Positions 48,701 to 61,441 are shown, numbered from the stretch's first letter. The stretch: 64,000 nucleotides of DNA from Protonemura montana (GCA_947568835.1 OX387607.1:9811701-9875700), one strand, 5' to 3'. The notes: generated by a model not told the origin, from the sequence alone. Translations and numbers: made by a program.

Positions 48701-51700
48701 ATGGAAATTAAATGAAAGCGGTCACATCCTCTTGCGAATAAGCTGTGGGATTAGGGTGTAAAACTTCTGTTTACGGGAGGAAATAGACAATCGCCTCATT
48801 CTCGCTGACGAAACTAATCAACTGTAAAGACGTTTGACTGATTGCATCAATATTAATTAATAAAGGGGGTGGTTCCTTTAAAGAAAGAATACTTATTCGT
48901 CATTATTACAACATCAACTTCCCAGAAAAATTACACACCCGGATATATTATGAATAAAATTATTTCACCTTTTCAGTTAGGTGTGACATTAGCCAGTAGG
49001 TATAAAAATCTAAACATAATTACGTTTTATTACATTTGAAATGAAGTACTTTCGTGTCGTTGAAAGCGATCCCGACTCAGTGCTCGCTGTTTCTCACATG
49101 CAAGGTATATATGTTGACGCACCTGGCGGCCCTGCTATTGTCCAGCTTCAGTCAACACAAGTCCATTGAAATCTTGGCCGGGGGAATTATGCAATATCAC
49201 GTCCCGGAGCGGTCAAGCACAATCATCCCATGGCTCGAAAACCACAGCACTTCATACGGCATTCAATTCAACATGTCCATTTGATCCCTTCAAAGGATTG
49301 CGTATTTCCAGTACAATGCAATGTGGGAGGTTGGGATATGGAGAAAAAAGTAAAATGCTTTTTAAATACAGATTTCTGACGGTGATAAAAAAAGGGAAAA
49401 AGGAAAATCTTATGAGCAAATATGAATCTCCTGTTATATGAATGGAATTTTTGTGGTCGAACGGACAGAAGGAAAATCTTTTTGTAGTAATTGTAATCCG
49501 ATAATCTTTAAAAGATGCTTGATAGAAGAAAAGCACTTCACCAAAATTCATTTCTGGCAAACACTGGACTTCGACTGATATATAATTCAGAACTGGCTAA
49601 GGGGTTTAGCAGCTATATGATAAAAGACACAATCTACACCCCATGTCTTAAATACTAGGGAATATATCTTGTTAAGACTTTATCCTGAAATTTGGCTCCT
49701 GAAATTATACAATATAGGTATAATTCGTTATTCGCTTTTCTTGGAAGATAAGAACGACACTGACATATCGGTGAGAACATTTGTCCATCCGCTTGTCAAT
49801 ATAATTGATCTGTCTTCTGTAAAGCAACATTGTCTAAGATAGCAGCAAACACAATTAATAGCTTCTTGGACCCTAAAAACTATCTGGCATCAGCATTGTT
49901 TCCTTTTCCCTCATTCGTATTGTGCTGGAAATACAAAAGCCGGGACTGTTTCAGAATCTATCGATGTGATTTTCTTTTCTCTCGTTGGCGAAGAAAAATA
50001 TTTTGCTAACTTTGACCGATTGATCCATCTCTGCATTTCACCCTTTTCCGATTCGATATAAATGTACTGCAGTTTCACAATATTGTCATTCTTAATACAA
50101 ACTGGTTACCATTTAATGTACCAACGAATTAGTAATTAGAAGTAAAATATCGAAAAAACAAGAACATTTTGGGAAACTTCACACCCTGGGACCAGAACTA
50201 CAATTCAAATCCTAAAAATCTAAAAATGATCAGCCAATCACAGACCGTGTTTCCAGATTTTCAAAAGTTATTTCTATGGATAACAACTCTATTTCCAAAT
50301 GTATGAGGGTTAAGCTTTAACTCTGCTTTTAGATACGGCCCCTGATGAGTTTACTTAAATCGCAGCTTAAATCCATTTCAATTTAATGTCGGGTGTTTTA
50401 ATTGCAACCAAGCCATTGACCGATATTTTTTCTACCTAACTTTAACACGCAATTTAATTTTCTGTACCGTGAGAACCCCAGAGTACACACAGATCATAAA
50501 CCAATTTTCACATCAGAGTACTTGCCCATCCCAACCGTCTTTTCATGAGTCGCGCGTGCCTCTTTATTCATCATAAACCTCCTCTTGCATCATCCCTTGA
50601 AAGCCATGCCCGTTGTCCAGTCGAGCACATCCCTTAAGAAATTAGGAGATCACCCTTTCATTATCGTATACACGCGACTGGCACAGGTCACTCGAAGGGT
50701 CAGCGAAAGGGGTTGGGGTAATTTGCATGGCACACGCTCCACGTAGCACGGGTTTTGACGACTACCCTTTTCAGTGATACACAAAGTCCAGGCTTGTTAA
50801 ATCGATAAGGGTGTTACTATGATGTGGGGATGAGTAAGTTGTTGATTGTTATGGGATGTTTTGGGGATATCTCTGGGTTCTATTAATGGGAGTTGGTAGG
50901 TTTGACCAGAAGTAGGAAGGGAGTTAGATTAGAGAAATAGAGGTCTGTTGAGATCTGGTCATTTCTTGTTTCAGTTTATGTATTCTAGAGGGGAACGATC
51001 GCTAACTTCTTCAAAATCAGTCTTAGACTCCGTTTTTTAGGGAAAAAATCAAGAAACAGACAAAATTTTGTAGACAAAAAAAGTAAGAAAGCTGGAAATT
51101 GAGTATGTGGCAGACAAAAAGGTAAACTTCTTGGAAAAAGTGTATTTTTTAATATTTAAAATGGAATTTTATGACGTTCATTTTGGCAAGTGAAAAAAAT
51201 CGAATAATAGCTCATGCTCAAATAAAGCTTTTTTCCTTATCAAACTCAATTTTTAGCATTCTCACTTCACTGGCTAGGCCAATGGCTTTATTGAGTTAAC
51301 AATTTGATTGCGTTTTTATTTATTTATTTATTTTATAAATTAGTACTTGAAGGCTGTGAAAATTTAATAGAAATATGTACAAAAAGAGGATTTTTTCTTT
51401 ATAACTCAAATAAATGCTCAGCTTTGGAACTACTTTAATTTATTTAATCTTGCTCGTTTAACACTCTTTTCAATTAAAACGCTTGGTGAACTCTAATTAT
51501 CTGTCAAAACAAAGTCCAGCCTCGTGTTTTTCGCACAAATAACGCGCTGCGTGGTCGCCAAACAATGCACACACTGATATCGTATCTGCATAAAAGCGGC
51601 TGTCCACAGCAGAGGTTTTTGAGTCGCGCACTCGGGGCAAAGAAGCGATAGGAAGGCTTTGAAGTGCGTCGGGGCTGGTGGGTTGAGAGCCAGGCAACGA

Positions 51701-51914
51701 GGGTCGGTCGGTAGCTGAACTGATAACGAGTGATAACCACCAGTTGTCCACTAGACAATTAGAACGAACGAAAGCGAGGAGATAATGAACAGAGATTGCT
51801 TCAATTTTTTTTAACTCTCGATTTTCACTTTTTTCGGAGAGGTTATTTTTTTAAATTTTTTATGTGACATTTTTTGGGGACAGGTACATTTAAAATGTTT
51901 AATTTCCAGCATCT
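45783..51914. other. Non-coding stretch
   Basis: Includes the degenerate tRNA-like sequence at 47.1 kb, a cluster of GCGTCG/CGACGC motifs at 48340-48490, an exon-like open segment at 49041-49166 and a GC-balanced patch at 51500-51760 open in two minus-strand frames. None gives a recognisable protein. Confidence 0.4.
47095..47190 (-). repeat. Degenerate tRNA-like sequence
   Basis: On the minus strand an A-box-like TAACTCGATTTAATTGC is followed by CTAGGAAAGGTCACGGGTTC and GAAAC, which gives a good B box (GGGTTCGAAAC). The spacing between boxes is about seven bases longer than in a standard tRNA and the arms do not fold cleanly. Probably an old tRNA-derived SINE. Confidence 0.4.
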
Positions 51915-52228
51915 CATGACCAGTTCTGTTCGGGACTACAGTTTCATTCGCCTTGTTTACCAACCTCTCGACAGCATGGATTTGTGAAGGATTCCTGTTG
52001 TTCGCGTTGTACCGTCGTAGGGGAGGGATGTTAAGCTGGTGACCCCCTTTCTCTTCGACAGGAGTAGGTTACGTAACGAATTCTAGTTTCCCCTCCTCCC
52101 TTGCAAGTAAGTTTAGGTTTATCGTCATCTCATCGTCACCACCTCATTTTCCGACGCCATTCGACCAGTGCCACAGAACCCATTATCAAAACAGTGCCTC
52201 GTTAAACACCAAAAACCAATCAATCAGC
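51915..52228 (+). mobile_element. 5S-SINE family copy L, headless
   Basis: Contains CCTCTCGACAGCATGGATTT, GTTGTTCGCGTTGTACCGTC, CTTCGACAGGAGTAGGTTAC, GACGCCATTCGACCAGTGCC and AACAGTGCCTCGTTAAACAC, with an AATC-type tail at 52216-52227. The head is missing, but the body is one of the best preserved and useful for a consensus. Confidence 0.87.
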
Positions 52229-53828
52229 ATAGATCTGCGTTTTTTTGTTCTGTCAACTTAACTTAATTACAAACTAGTTTCCATGGCTAAGAATCATCAG
52301 CAGACTCTAATCCCCGAAGATTTTCGACCAAGCCGGTAACCGGAAACGGTGTCTTGTCCCGTGAAGACCACTATATTTGTTGTTGGCTACCTTTACCTCG
52401 CCGTAAGGTTGCCCGAGATGCCTTTTTTATCATCTTAATTTGAGATAGGTCAGCACGGCAACAGGTGATCGCGGAGAGATGCTGCTGCCATTGAAGATGG
52501 TCTGCACCATGTACCGTTCCTCGTGATCGAAACGCAAGACCGGTTTCTAATACTCTTTTGTTCGTTTTGCCTGAAAACATCGTCGGTACCCCTCGAGGCT
52601 TTTGCATAAAAAAACCTCTATGGTACGGTATAAATTTGTTTTTATGTGGCTAGGCTTTTTCATTCATTAGGGAGTGGATTGTTTTGTGTGTTTTTCGGTA
52701 TGCTGTGTTCAAAATACAAGTAAATAGATTAATTGTATGTTATGTGTTTTAGACTAAATAGGCAAATCATTTGTGATTATAAAGTTTTTAACAAATTGGT
52801 AGACTTTAGGACGATTCTAGGTAAATTAATTTATCTGCATATTTTTCAATTGGTAACTAAAATAGTGACATTTTTTTATTGTGCTGTACGTTTGTGCTCG
52901 TCGCTTTTTTATATAAAATACAGTTTCTTGCTACGGTGATGCGAAATTGTTTAGACCAGCTGGACTGTTTGGTTCGCTCTTTTTTTAAATGATGCAAAGG
53001 ATTCAACGTCTACCATAACCTACAAATGTTTTCAGACAGATGAACGAATTAAATAGCATGGTTTTTATGGTTTTATTTTATTTTTTATTAGTATGCCAAC
53101 TAAAAAATTAGAACAGACTTTGAGACAACGGCAACATTGGGTGAGGGACACATTGTTTTTCTGATAAAATATTTAGAAAAAAAAAGCTCTCCAGCTCGGT
53201 CAAAGGATTGGGTAGTCACTGATGATGGCAGCTTCATAGAGATCAATGTGGGCAACCGGAAAACCTTTCAAATGACCGAAACGTGAGAGGAGTTCCAAAT
53301 GGCAGTCACCAACGTTTTTTTCCAAAACAGTTAATCATAAAAAAGTTTTGTTTTAAATGCGAAAACAGCATACCACTACCGTCACCATTTTTACCCCAGC
53401 TACTTTTTCGGATCATTCACTAACCAGTTTTTCATTACAATTTAATATTCGAGACAGGGAAAGGTGGCCACAGAGTATTATTTTTTGTCACCGTCTCACG
53501 GTAAGCGGCGAACGACCCTGCGTACCATACACCGGTCTGGATTTCTGAATAAAAACATCGATTTGCATAATCTGAAAGCGGATAATTCGTTTCAATTCAT
53601 TGTTCGACGCAAAACTAGGCTCATTCATTGTTATCATGGATTGAAAAAGTGTGCTCACAATCTTCGAACATGGTTAGCCATAAGAGCTCTTGAGGAATAA
53701 CAAATCTACGACCAATTATGATTTTATTTTATTTTAATCACAGAAGGAAAGGATAGAAGATGTTTGACACGTCTACATTATAACCTCAAATTTATGTAAA
53801 CGCATGTTTTGTACTCTATTCAGCGAGA
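52229..53828. other. Non-coding stretch
   Basis: AT-rich sequence with short open frames and no recognisable motifs or repeats. Confidence 0.45.
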
Positions 53829-54142
53829 TAACATACTTTTCTGGCAGAGGCGCCACCGGTCGTTTTTTGGTGACATGTGGGCCAACTGTCATTTTTTAAA
53901 ACGCTACAAATCATCTCGCTGATGTCCGTCATTTTCTTTTTGCTCTAAAGCTTTTGTCGTGCCAAAAACACTTATTTTTCTATATAGTTTATGCATTTTC
54001 TAGCAAATAACAACACTGTGAATTCTTTTGCAAATATTTGATAAGTATTTTGAAAACCTAACCTAACTAATATGTAATTTATGAATTGGTAGTAATACTG
54101 GGGTCCTTCTGCTGGTATCTTCTCTCTTGGGCTAAACTCTAT
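53829..54142 (+). repeat. Dispersed repeat family S, copy 3
   Basis: Blocks in order: TAACATACTTTTCTGGCAGA, GGCGCCACCGGTCGTTTT, GACATGTGGGCCAACTGTCA, CTGATGTCCGTCATTTTC, CTAAAGCTTTTGTCGTGCCA, TTTATGAATTGGTAGTAATA and CTGGTATCTTCTCTCTTGGG. It is clearly homologous to copies 1 and 2. The start at AACATACTT is shared by all three, suggesting a real 5' boundary. Confidence 0.82.
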
Positions 54143-57100
54143 GTCCAGGAAACGCGGAAAGCAGCCTGTACTAAACATACCCCGAAGCGAAACGGTCGAT
54201 CGGCCCACCTACAATGGCCCGCTCATTTAAACCATGCAAGCCGTAATCATTTCATCAGAACTTTACTTGATTCCGATCAAAAGGTGCTGCTTGAAATTAG
54301 TGCATTATGTTGATAGGTAGTCTTTGCAGACGGCGGGTGTTTGATATGCAGTAGAGGCTAGGGGTAGTTTTAAGGGTTGCTTTGGCCGGCTGGTGTCCGA
54401 TGGGTTGTAAGCTAGAATCAAGAGGGGGTTGGCAAGAGGCCAGGGGAAGGGAACGAATTCAGCTTGCCCACCCGCCAAAATTCTTTGTCCACAACATGCT
54501 GCTGGAAGACCGGGCTAAACTTAATCAGCTATACTAAGAAAGAAAGAACATCTCTCTAGATTGGAAGTCTGATTACCGAAATAAAATGGGGACCGCGAAT
54601 TAGAATTATATAAGGGTTTGTTAAAGCTGCTCGCTTTTAAAGTTATGGTCATCATTTTTGAAGCTGACAGATGAAATGTAAACCTTTTAAGAAAACTAAA
54701 AAGCTTCTGACATTTTTAGAAGTCAAGCTGACCGATTTCAAGATGAATTCAATGTATATGGCGTAGGTGAATTACTTTGAAAGGTAATTTAATATTTTCT
54801 GTCCAGGTGTAATTGTCCTGGCGTAGATGCCCGATTGGGGTTTTACGTCTATGGGCTTCACAGGGTGTTTATAGGGGGTGGGTCTTGTCAGGTCTTGTCA
54901 GTGGAAGCCGAATAGAGACCATGACCTAGGGGTATCGTTTTACGCATGGTCCAAGCTAGGAAGACTGTCAACGGTAAGGTTTTCAAAGAATGTCTTACAT
55001 CGGTATCACGTATTATTCGAGCGAAAAGCTCGCCATTGAAGAACAAAATACGATATGTGATAATCACCGGAATAAGAGAGATCGAAGCATAATGGACGAG
55101 GAAGGGATAAGGGTGGTTTTTAGATGTAGTGTGTTATACACTTAAATATAAAGACATTTTTTTTTTTGAATTGAACTTTTAAAGAAAAAAAAATCTGTCG
55201 CCTTGAGACGTTTTATATTGGTTTGGATGAATAGAGGTTTTGGAAACGTTTGTTGGAAATTTCTTTGATGAAAGTGAAATTTTGCAACGTCACTTTTTGC
55301 AAAACGCGTTTTGTATTTGAATGGTTTTCATAATCCTTCCATCTGGACTTGAAAAAATGTTACGTTCGCCCAGAAATTGACCGTTTATACTTACTGTGAA
55401 TCTAAATTTCTCGCTTTCAGTTTTACAGACACTGGAAGGTAGGATGAAATATAGAAATCTGATTGGCTGTTACTAACTGGCAGTTATCTTTTTAGCCTGA
55501 CATTGTGAGACTTCAGACATTGCAAATATCTAACAAACTTGAATAACACTTAATACAGACTAGATAGGCTAGTTTTTATTTATTTAAAACATTTTTAAAA
55601 ATCTCTTTAGTATTCATTGGTGGCCTTTAACAAATGGAAAGATGAACATTTGATAGAAAAGGACGTACAATTTGATATTTAATTAATCGCTAATAAATAA
55701 ATAAAATTCAATACAATTCAATACAATTCAATACAATACAATTCAATAAAATACAATACAACCTCACAGTTCAATATTTTAATCAGTATTTTCTAAATAC
55801 AATTTCTAAAAACCAAACAAACTAAGCAGCGCTAAGAGTTCTGCTTCAATAGCATAAAATAAAAACCCATTTTAGCTGCGTTGTGGTACAACCTTTTTGA
55901 TACGGTCAATACATCCTAAAGGAAATCGTAGACGGACGCTAGCAAGGCAATTGAGCAAAGTCCAGCTAGGGGTAGGAAGTGGGTGATATCTTGCTTCCCC
56001 TATACGTGCCTATTTGACCCACATCCTGGCGCAAAGATGACCTTGCTGGTGGGGGAGACGGAGACCTCGGAGGGAAAAAAGGCGAGGGCGAGCGATTCCG
56101 TCTGCTCTTTCGGTCGCGTTGTCTGGAAGGACGGAAGAGTGATGATCAAATTGATGATTGGTCAGCTGTTGTTTGAGAATAACGGGTAATAAAGCATTAG
56201 GTCAGGATGGGGTAGGTCAGAAACCATGGGCTGCATTAAGGGTTGTAAAAAAATGCTCGTGAGCACCTTTTCGGATGATGAGCAAGCTGGCATGATTTTG
56301 ATGAATGTGGAAAACGACCCAGGAATTCAGTTGAAGAGCAGTTGGACTTTTTAATAATAACCATTGTTCATTGGAATCAATTCTGTCTGTGAAAGTCTGG
56401 CTTCAAAATTCTGATTAACGATGAAGTACCAATTAATGTGACTTCGTAATTAAAGTCTTGTTTTTATGAAGTTACCTCTCGCCGGTTTTCTATAGGTGTA
56501 TCGATTTTGTCTTTTGGTATTACCTCCCGTTGAAGGTTTGTGTTTTTAGCCAGAGCAGTTTAACTGTGTTATAAAACGGAAGTGAAAATAAATTAAATTC
56601 GCATAGTCTATTTGAAAAAAAAAAAATAATATATATAATTTTGTGGCACAAATCAAGTGTGTATAGGTGCTTGTGAAGGTGCTAAAATCGCGAAGCTTTA
56701 AGCCCCAAATTTTAACAAGATCATCTGAAAATTTTAAAACACATTTTGTGTGCCAGAATTTTCACGACGATTGTGTATAGACTTTTTGAATAGAACGATC
56801 ATTCTCCTCGTCTTACGATAGATTTGATAAAAATGACGATCTTTGTTGTGACGTGTCCACTGTTCGTTATCTTGATATTGAAACGTTTTCATGAAGTCTG
56901 AAAAGAGATCAAGAAGAAAAATGCTCAAAGGAATCTTGTCCGAACTACAAACCATTGTCCGGTGATTTAAAAGGCATATCATATTCGCCAAAATTGAGTC
57001 GGCAGTGTTAACATTTTTAGAAGAAGCCCAGAACATTCTTAGTTTTTTTTTTATATTAAAACGAATTATTTTGCAGTTATCTATATTTTCCTGCTAGAAC

Positions 57101-59421
57101 TCAAGAAATTTCAGCAATTAATCTGTTGTATAATTCAAAGCTGTCCATGAAAAGCGATTGAATTCCCCGAGATTTATAAAGTTTAGAATCAAGTCTAGTA
57201 AAAAGAGTGTATAACGGACATGCCTGGAAAAAAAACACAGTTTTATGCATACCCCATTGCTGACATGCACAATGATTATTTCTGTGTCGACGGCAAGGTC
57301 AAAGCTTAGACCAGGGGCTATTTTTGAGATCCAACTGCATAGCCAGATAAATCCATTCAACCCTACTGTAATGGGGTATTTTTTTTTATCAAATACGCTG
57401 GGTTGCAAGATAGAAAAAAGTGTTTTGGTCTACCCAGGGACATTCAATTCCTTGAGGGCTACAATAGAAAAAATATTGAAGATGAAAAGACAAAGCTAGG
57501 TGACCTAGATGAAAAAAGCCACCCCTAAATTCGCCTACCCTTAAGTAGCATACGTCTTAAAAAACACTCTTTGTATTTGTAAAAAAATGTTTTGTCCCAT
57601 TAAAAAAAAAATCTGGATGGTCCATTCTGGAAAGAAGAAAGAAATCTTTAAATTTGGCCAGTGAAATGAGAGACCATGGAGGGATGAGATTGATTTTGAG
57701 GGTCTTTTGGCTAGGATTTCATGGTCTCACGGTCTTTAGTTTGACCCCTGAAAGGCTCCCCCACCCCAACTAACACTGCAACCACCCCACCCTCGAGTCG
57801 TACCAAAAAGTAGCGGAATATCGACGCGAAACTGCGAAATGTAGGGCAGTCAGGTCGGTTTTATTTGGATTTGACACCGTGATTATTATTTTAGCGTATC
57901 AAATTTAGTTTAATTTAATTTCTTTTCATTTTATCACAAAACGATTTGAAAGAAAATCCAACAACAATGCTCACCTTGTTAAACATTCGAGAATCCGTCG
58001 GCTTCTAATTTAAAATTCAGTTTCATTTTCAATATTAGATTAGTCGTTTGTTAGTAATTCTAAGGACATTTTTTTTTAGTATAAATCTAAAATTTATGAC
58101 AGCACAAGTTATGAATCAAACATTTTGGTAACCAAAGTTGACCGCGTCTATACTTGAGACATGATTCATTATAAACATATTCGATTGTAACACCCAAAAG
58201 CCGTTTTAATAATGTGGGCCGATTTAAACCGAGATGACCGTTGGTCTGCGCTCACCACGCGCAATGATGAATCGCTTTTTAACTCGCAGACACTAAATTT
58301 GAGGGCCATCTCGAGTGGGCAACAATCGCTTTATGAATTGGGCGTGTGTCCTTACGGCACAATAATTGCGTTATTGTCACCCAAAAAGGGTAGTTGTTGG
58401 CTTAGGCGTAACATCTGCACTCACGTATTGTCAGATGATAACAAGGATAGGTCCGAGATAGAATTAAATACTGTCCTAACCTTTTTTTTTATATTATATC
58501 AACCCTTCCCACATACGGGTGAAAAAGCGTGCCATCATATTTCCTTCAACCAACCCTTCTTCATTACGTTTAGACTCGAGTTCTTATCAAAATAATATCG
58601 AGTCCTTTATTAGTTTAGGATGACTGTCAACTGAATCTGCGACTCAAGTAAATTACGGATAGGGTTACAATTCTGAAAATAATAATAATAATAAAAAAAC
58701 ACGTTAATCTGCAAAATTACAGTAATTATAGAAAATGTACTCTTAATCTATCTAAAAATACTGCTTATTTATTCGAAAATCACCGCTAAACACCGTTGCA
58801 ATTTATTTATACCACCATTAAATTTGGCATAACAAAACCGCCACACCATAACTTTCAATAATTTATAACCAAACCTTTTTCGGGCCTACATAAAATTAAT
58901 GGACCCCTGATTATAATCTTTTATATCATAGCATGCAGCACATAGATAAATAACATTAGAAGTAGTTCCAATGCAGTATAAGCATTGAAAGCGATGTGCC
59001 CGTCGCAATCAATGGGGGCCTGATAGCGTAAGGGGAGGGCGGAGACGGGGTGGAAGTCGGACGGTGCCAGGTAGTGGCTATCCGTGACCAGCTCCTTTTG
59101 GGTCATGCCAGTGTCCACTTCACCTTTCATCAGGTGAAATTCCAAATAAAAAAACGCACACAGGGGCGGGCAGAGGGACGTGGTACGCTTGGCGTGCTGG
59201 TCGGTGCCAGGGGCAGTTAGTTACGACCACGTGACCGGGGTCGAGGCATGGCACGGTCGTTCTTGTCGTCGCACGCCAAGCGGACTCCACCACAAATGAT
59301 CGACGCTTCATACAAATGCCTCGATAACCACGCCGCGTTATGGTGACGGTCAAATGACGCCAGTCCTTTCCGAAAAAAAAAAATACTTTTGTGATCTCGG
59401 TTAAGATTTTCAAAAATTTGT
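54143..59421. other. Non-coding stretch
   Basis: Holds a duplicated GGTCTTGTCA unit at about 54882-54902, the decamer minisatellite at 55.7 kb and an (AAT)n run at about 58678-58692. Open frames at 56734-57036, 57118-57408 (both minus) and 58212-58595 (plus) are unassigned and unlike any family recognised. Confidence 0.4.
55704..55765 (+). repeat. ACAATTCAAT minisatellite
   Basis: About five units of the decamer ATTCAATACA or shortened forms (AATACAATACA) in tandem. Confidence 0.88.
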
Positions 59422-59490
59422 TGTGTAACGGGTATTATGACGTCGAGTAGGTGACGACGAGGATGATAAATCTAGCATAGCCAAGATGAG
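59422..59490 (-). mobile_element. Possible 5S-SINE family fragment M
   Basis: The reverse complement resembles the 3' part of the family (GGCTATGCTAGATTTATCAT, then CCTACTCGACGTCATAATAC and CCGTTACACAACA) with small deletions. It is short and diverged, so the assignment is tentative. Confidence 0.45.
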
Positions 59491-60290
59491 AGGGGTACCC
59501 GGTGCCGGCACTAAGCTTACTCCTTTCGATGAGTACAAGGGAACTACTGGCTTCACACCCTTTTTAAGGACAGTGACAGAACAGCCCTTGTGCTTCCAAT
59601 TTAGAGATCCTATGAAGAGGCCACGTAAATACTTTAATTGTGGTATTGGCATACATGCATTAACCTTGTGCCGGAATATAGATTATTCATAAAAAAGACA
59701 CGAGGCAAAAAAAAAGATTTGAGACAATTTTTTTATGTCTCAAAGTCATATTTTAATGTCAAATTGTATATGTTATTTTGAAATTTTCAGCCCACACTAA
59801 TTACTAGTCTGTCCGTGCGATCAGCTTTTGTAATCTTCAGGGGCCAGAATGAGTGGTTGGAAATTTGCTGTCGATGTGTATCTGCCAGGTAGAGAACCAC
59901 CTGCTATTTTTTTCACTTGTTATATGTCGCATATCCGCTGGAAAGAACACATATACGGGGAGCTCATTTATTTCATCCCCTAAAATGTTATTACACCAAC
60001 GTTCAGTGATACGGAGGGTGCTTTGTTTTGGAAACATGCTCACATGGTTGATATGCAGGCTGTGGGCCTGTGAGTTCTTCTACTAACTCTTTATCCCCGC
60101 AAGTTTGGAGTGGAAAGGCAAAAGATGACAAAGACTCATTTTGTATTTCTTTCTAGCGAGGAAATACATAGAAAATTGGCACTGGAAATCCACGAATCAG
60201 ACTACATTCAGACTACATTATTTTAGGTCTCTTCCCCCTTGATCCCACGACGCTTATCCCCTTATCCCACCCCACGACGCTGGAATCTGT
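59491..60290. other. Non-coding stretch with small direct duplications
   Basis: CAGACTACATT is repeated in tandem at about 60197-60220 and CCCACGACGCT is duplicated at about 60244 and 60271. No gene was recognised. Confidence 0.45.
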
Positions 60291-60362
60291 GTGCCTGGAT
60301 AGCTCAATTGGTAGAGCACTCGACCGGCAATTGGGAGGTCCCGGGTGCGCATACCGGTTCGG
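60291..60362 (+). repeat. tRNA-like relic (tRNA-derived SINE head)
   Basis: GGATAGCTCAATTGGTAGAG is a near-perfect A box with D arm, followed by CACTCGACCGGCAATTGGGA and GGTCCCGGGTGCGCATACCGG, which corresponds to the T arm with a damaged B box (TTCGAAT replaced by TGCGCAT). The acceptor stem does not close and position 33 is C. Together these point to a decayed tRNA-derived repeat head and not to a gene. Confidence 0.65.
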
Positions 60363-60675
60363 TTGCGCCAATGTTGAACAGTTTCGCGAAAAATGGTCAC
60401 CATTGACTACTTTACTGGCAAAAATGAAAACACCTTCTAGATGGAGTCACCGTCGTCTGAGTCTTGCAGATTACTCAGTTTACGCTCAATTACTCTTGAG
60501 CAATACTAACCTCAAAGATCGATACACAAGTACCGATATTTTGCGTTTTACTTTGTTTAATTGTAGAGGTTTTAAAAAAAAACAGCTGCTCGCGCCATCT
60601 GTTGGCACCTACCATAACTACGTGTTTCCGACTCGTATTTTCATCAGAAAGTTTGACATAAACGCTGTACCTCTG
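60352..60675 (+). mobile_element. CAGAGG-type MITE copy R2
   Basis: The right end is well preserved (reverse complement CAGAGGTACAGCGTTTATG) and the body matches R1 and R3 (GATGGAGTCACCGTCGTC, CAGTTTACGCTCAATTACTC, TTTGTTTAATTGTAGAGGTT). The left end is degraded: homology starts at about GCGCCAATGTTGAACAGTTT and runs straight out of the tRNA-like relic upstream. An open frame crosses the tRNA-like unit and the element, and is not a gene. Confidence 0.75.
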
Positions 60676-61102
60676 ATAATTCATATAAACTCAATTGTAC
60701 AATGTGTAATTCCTAGTTTCCTCTCTGGACTGCTAGTACGCGCGGGTTTCTCTGCGCTGGTTTGACCAGGTCAGTGTTGGTCGAACGTGATCGCATGTTT
60801 CAGCCCAGCTACTGGCCGCACCAAACTCCGACCCATCGAAGCAGACTAAGCAACCAGGAGTCACTCACATCGATTTAACAACGCTTTATATTTAAACTTT
60901 CGCTCGGAACTTTGTTTAATAGTTACTTTTGTTATAGTACTTTCATCGAGGTAGCTAAAAACAAGGCAACGAGTTAGCTCATCACTTTAGGTATTTCGTT
61001 TTTTTTTTAATTATTGGTAAATTGCAGTGCAGCGAATAAAACTTAAAAAAAAACTTAGATGCACCAAGCAAAATATCACTGTACAAATTTTATCTTACCA
61101 CC

Positions 61103-61441
61103 ATAGAGCTAAAGTTAAGCTGTCTCCGCGGAAAATGATCGCCAAATTACTACTTTACCAACAAAAATGGAGGATGCTAGTAGATGGAGACACCATCGTT
61201 TCGAATGTTAAGATTTTTTTGTAAATTACTCGCATTTGAGACTGCTTTACGCTCAATTAATCTTTATAAATGCTACGCTCAACGACTGATATGAATGTCT
61301 CAATATTAAAGTCTTTAGTATTTATTTATAGTAGATTGTTTAAAAGGACGGTCGCAAGCGCCTGAGGGTGACATCTACCATTACCACTTGCTACCGGCTC
61401 GTTTGCTCAGCAGAAAGTTTACCATTGCCACAGGCCCTCTG
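61103..61441 (+). mobile_element. CAGAGG-type MITE copy R3
   Basis: The right end, reverse complemented, is CAGAGGGCCTGTGGCAATG, followed inward by GTAAACTTTCTGC, which matches the left end of R1 (TGTAAAACTGTCTTTGC) strikingly well. The body shares GATGCTAGTAGATGGAGACA, TGAGACTGCTTTACGCTCAA and GGCTCGTTTGCTCAGCAG with R1. The left terminus is eroded near ATAGAGCTAAAGTTAAGCTG. Confidence 0.78.

Noticed and set aside
58212..58595. 127-codon plus-strand frame
   Set aside because: Has an ATG, but composition and residue order give no recognisable family, and no splice or promoter context was found.
60291..60362. Functional tRNA-Ala(GGC)
   Set aside because: The acceptor stem does not pair, U33 is replaced by C and the T loop is mutated, so it is called a tRNA-derived relic.
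60289..60765. 158-codon plus-strand frame
   Set aside because: It translates the tRNA-like relic and MITE copy R2; the same DNA is repeat sequence elsewhere in the window.
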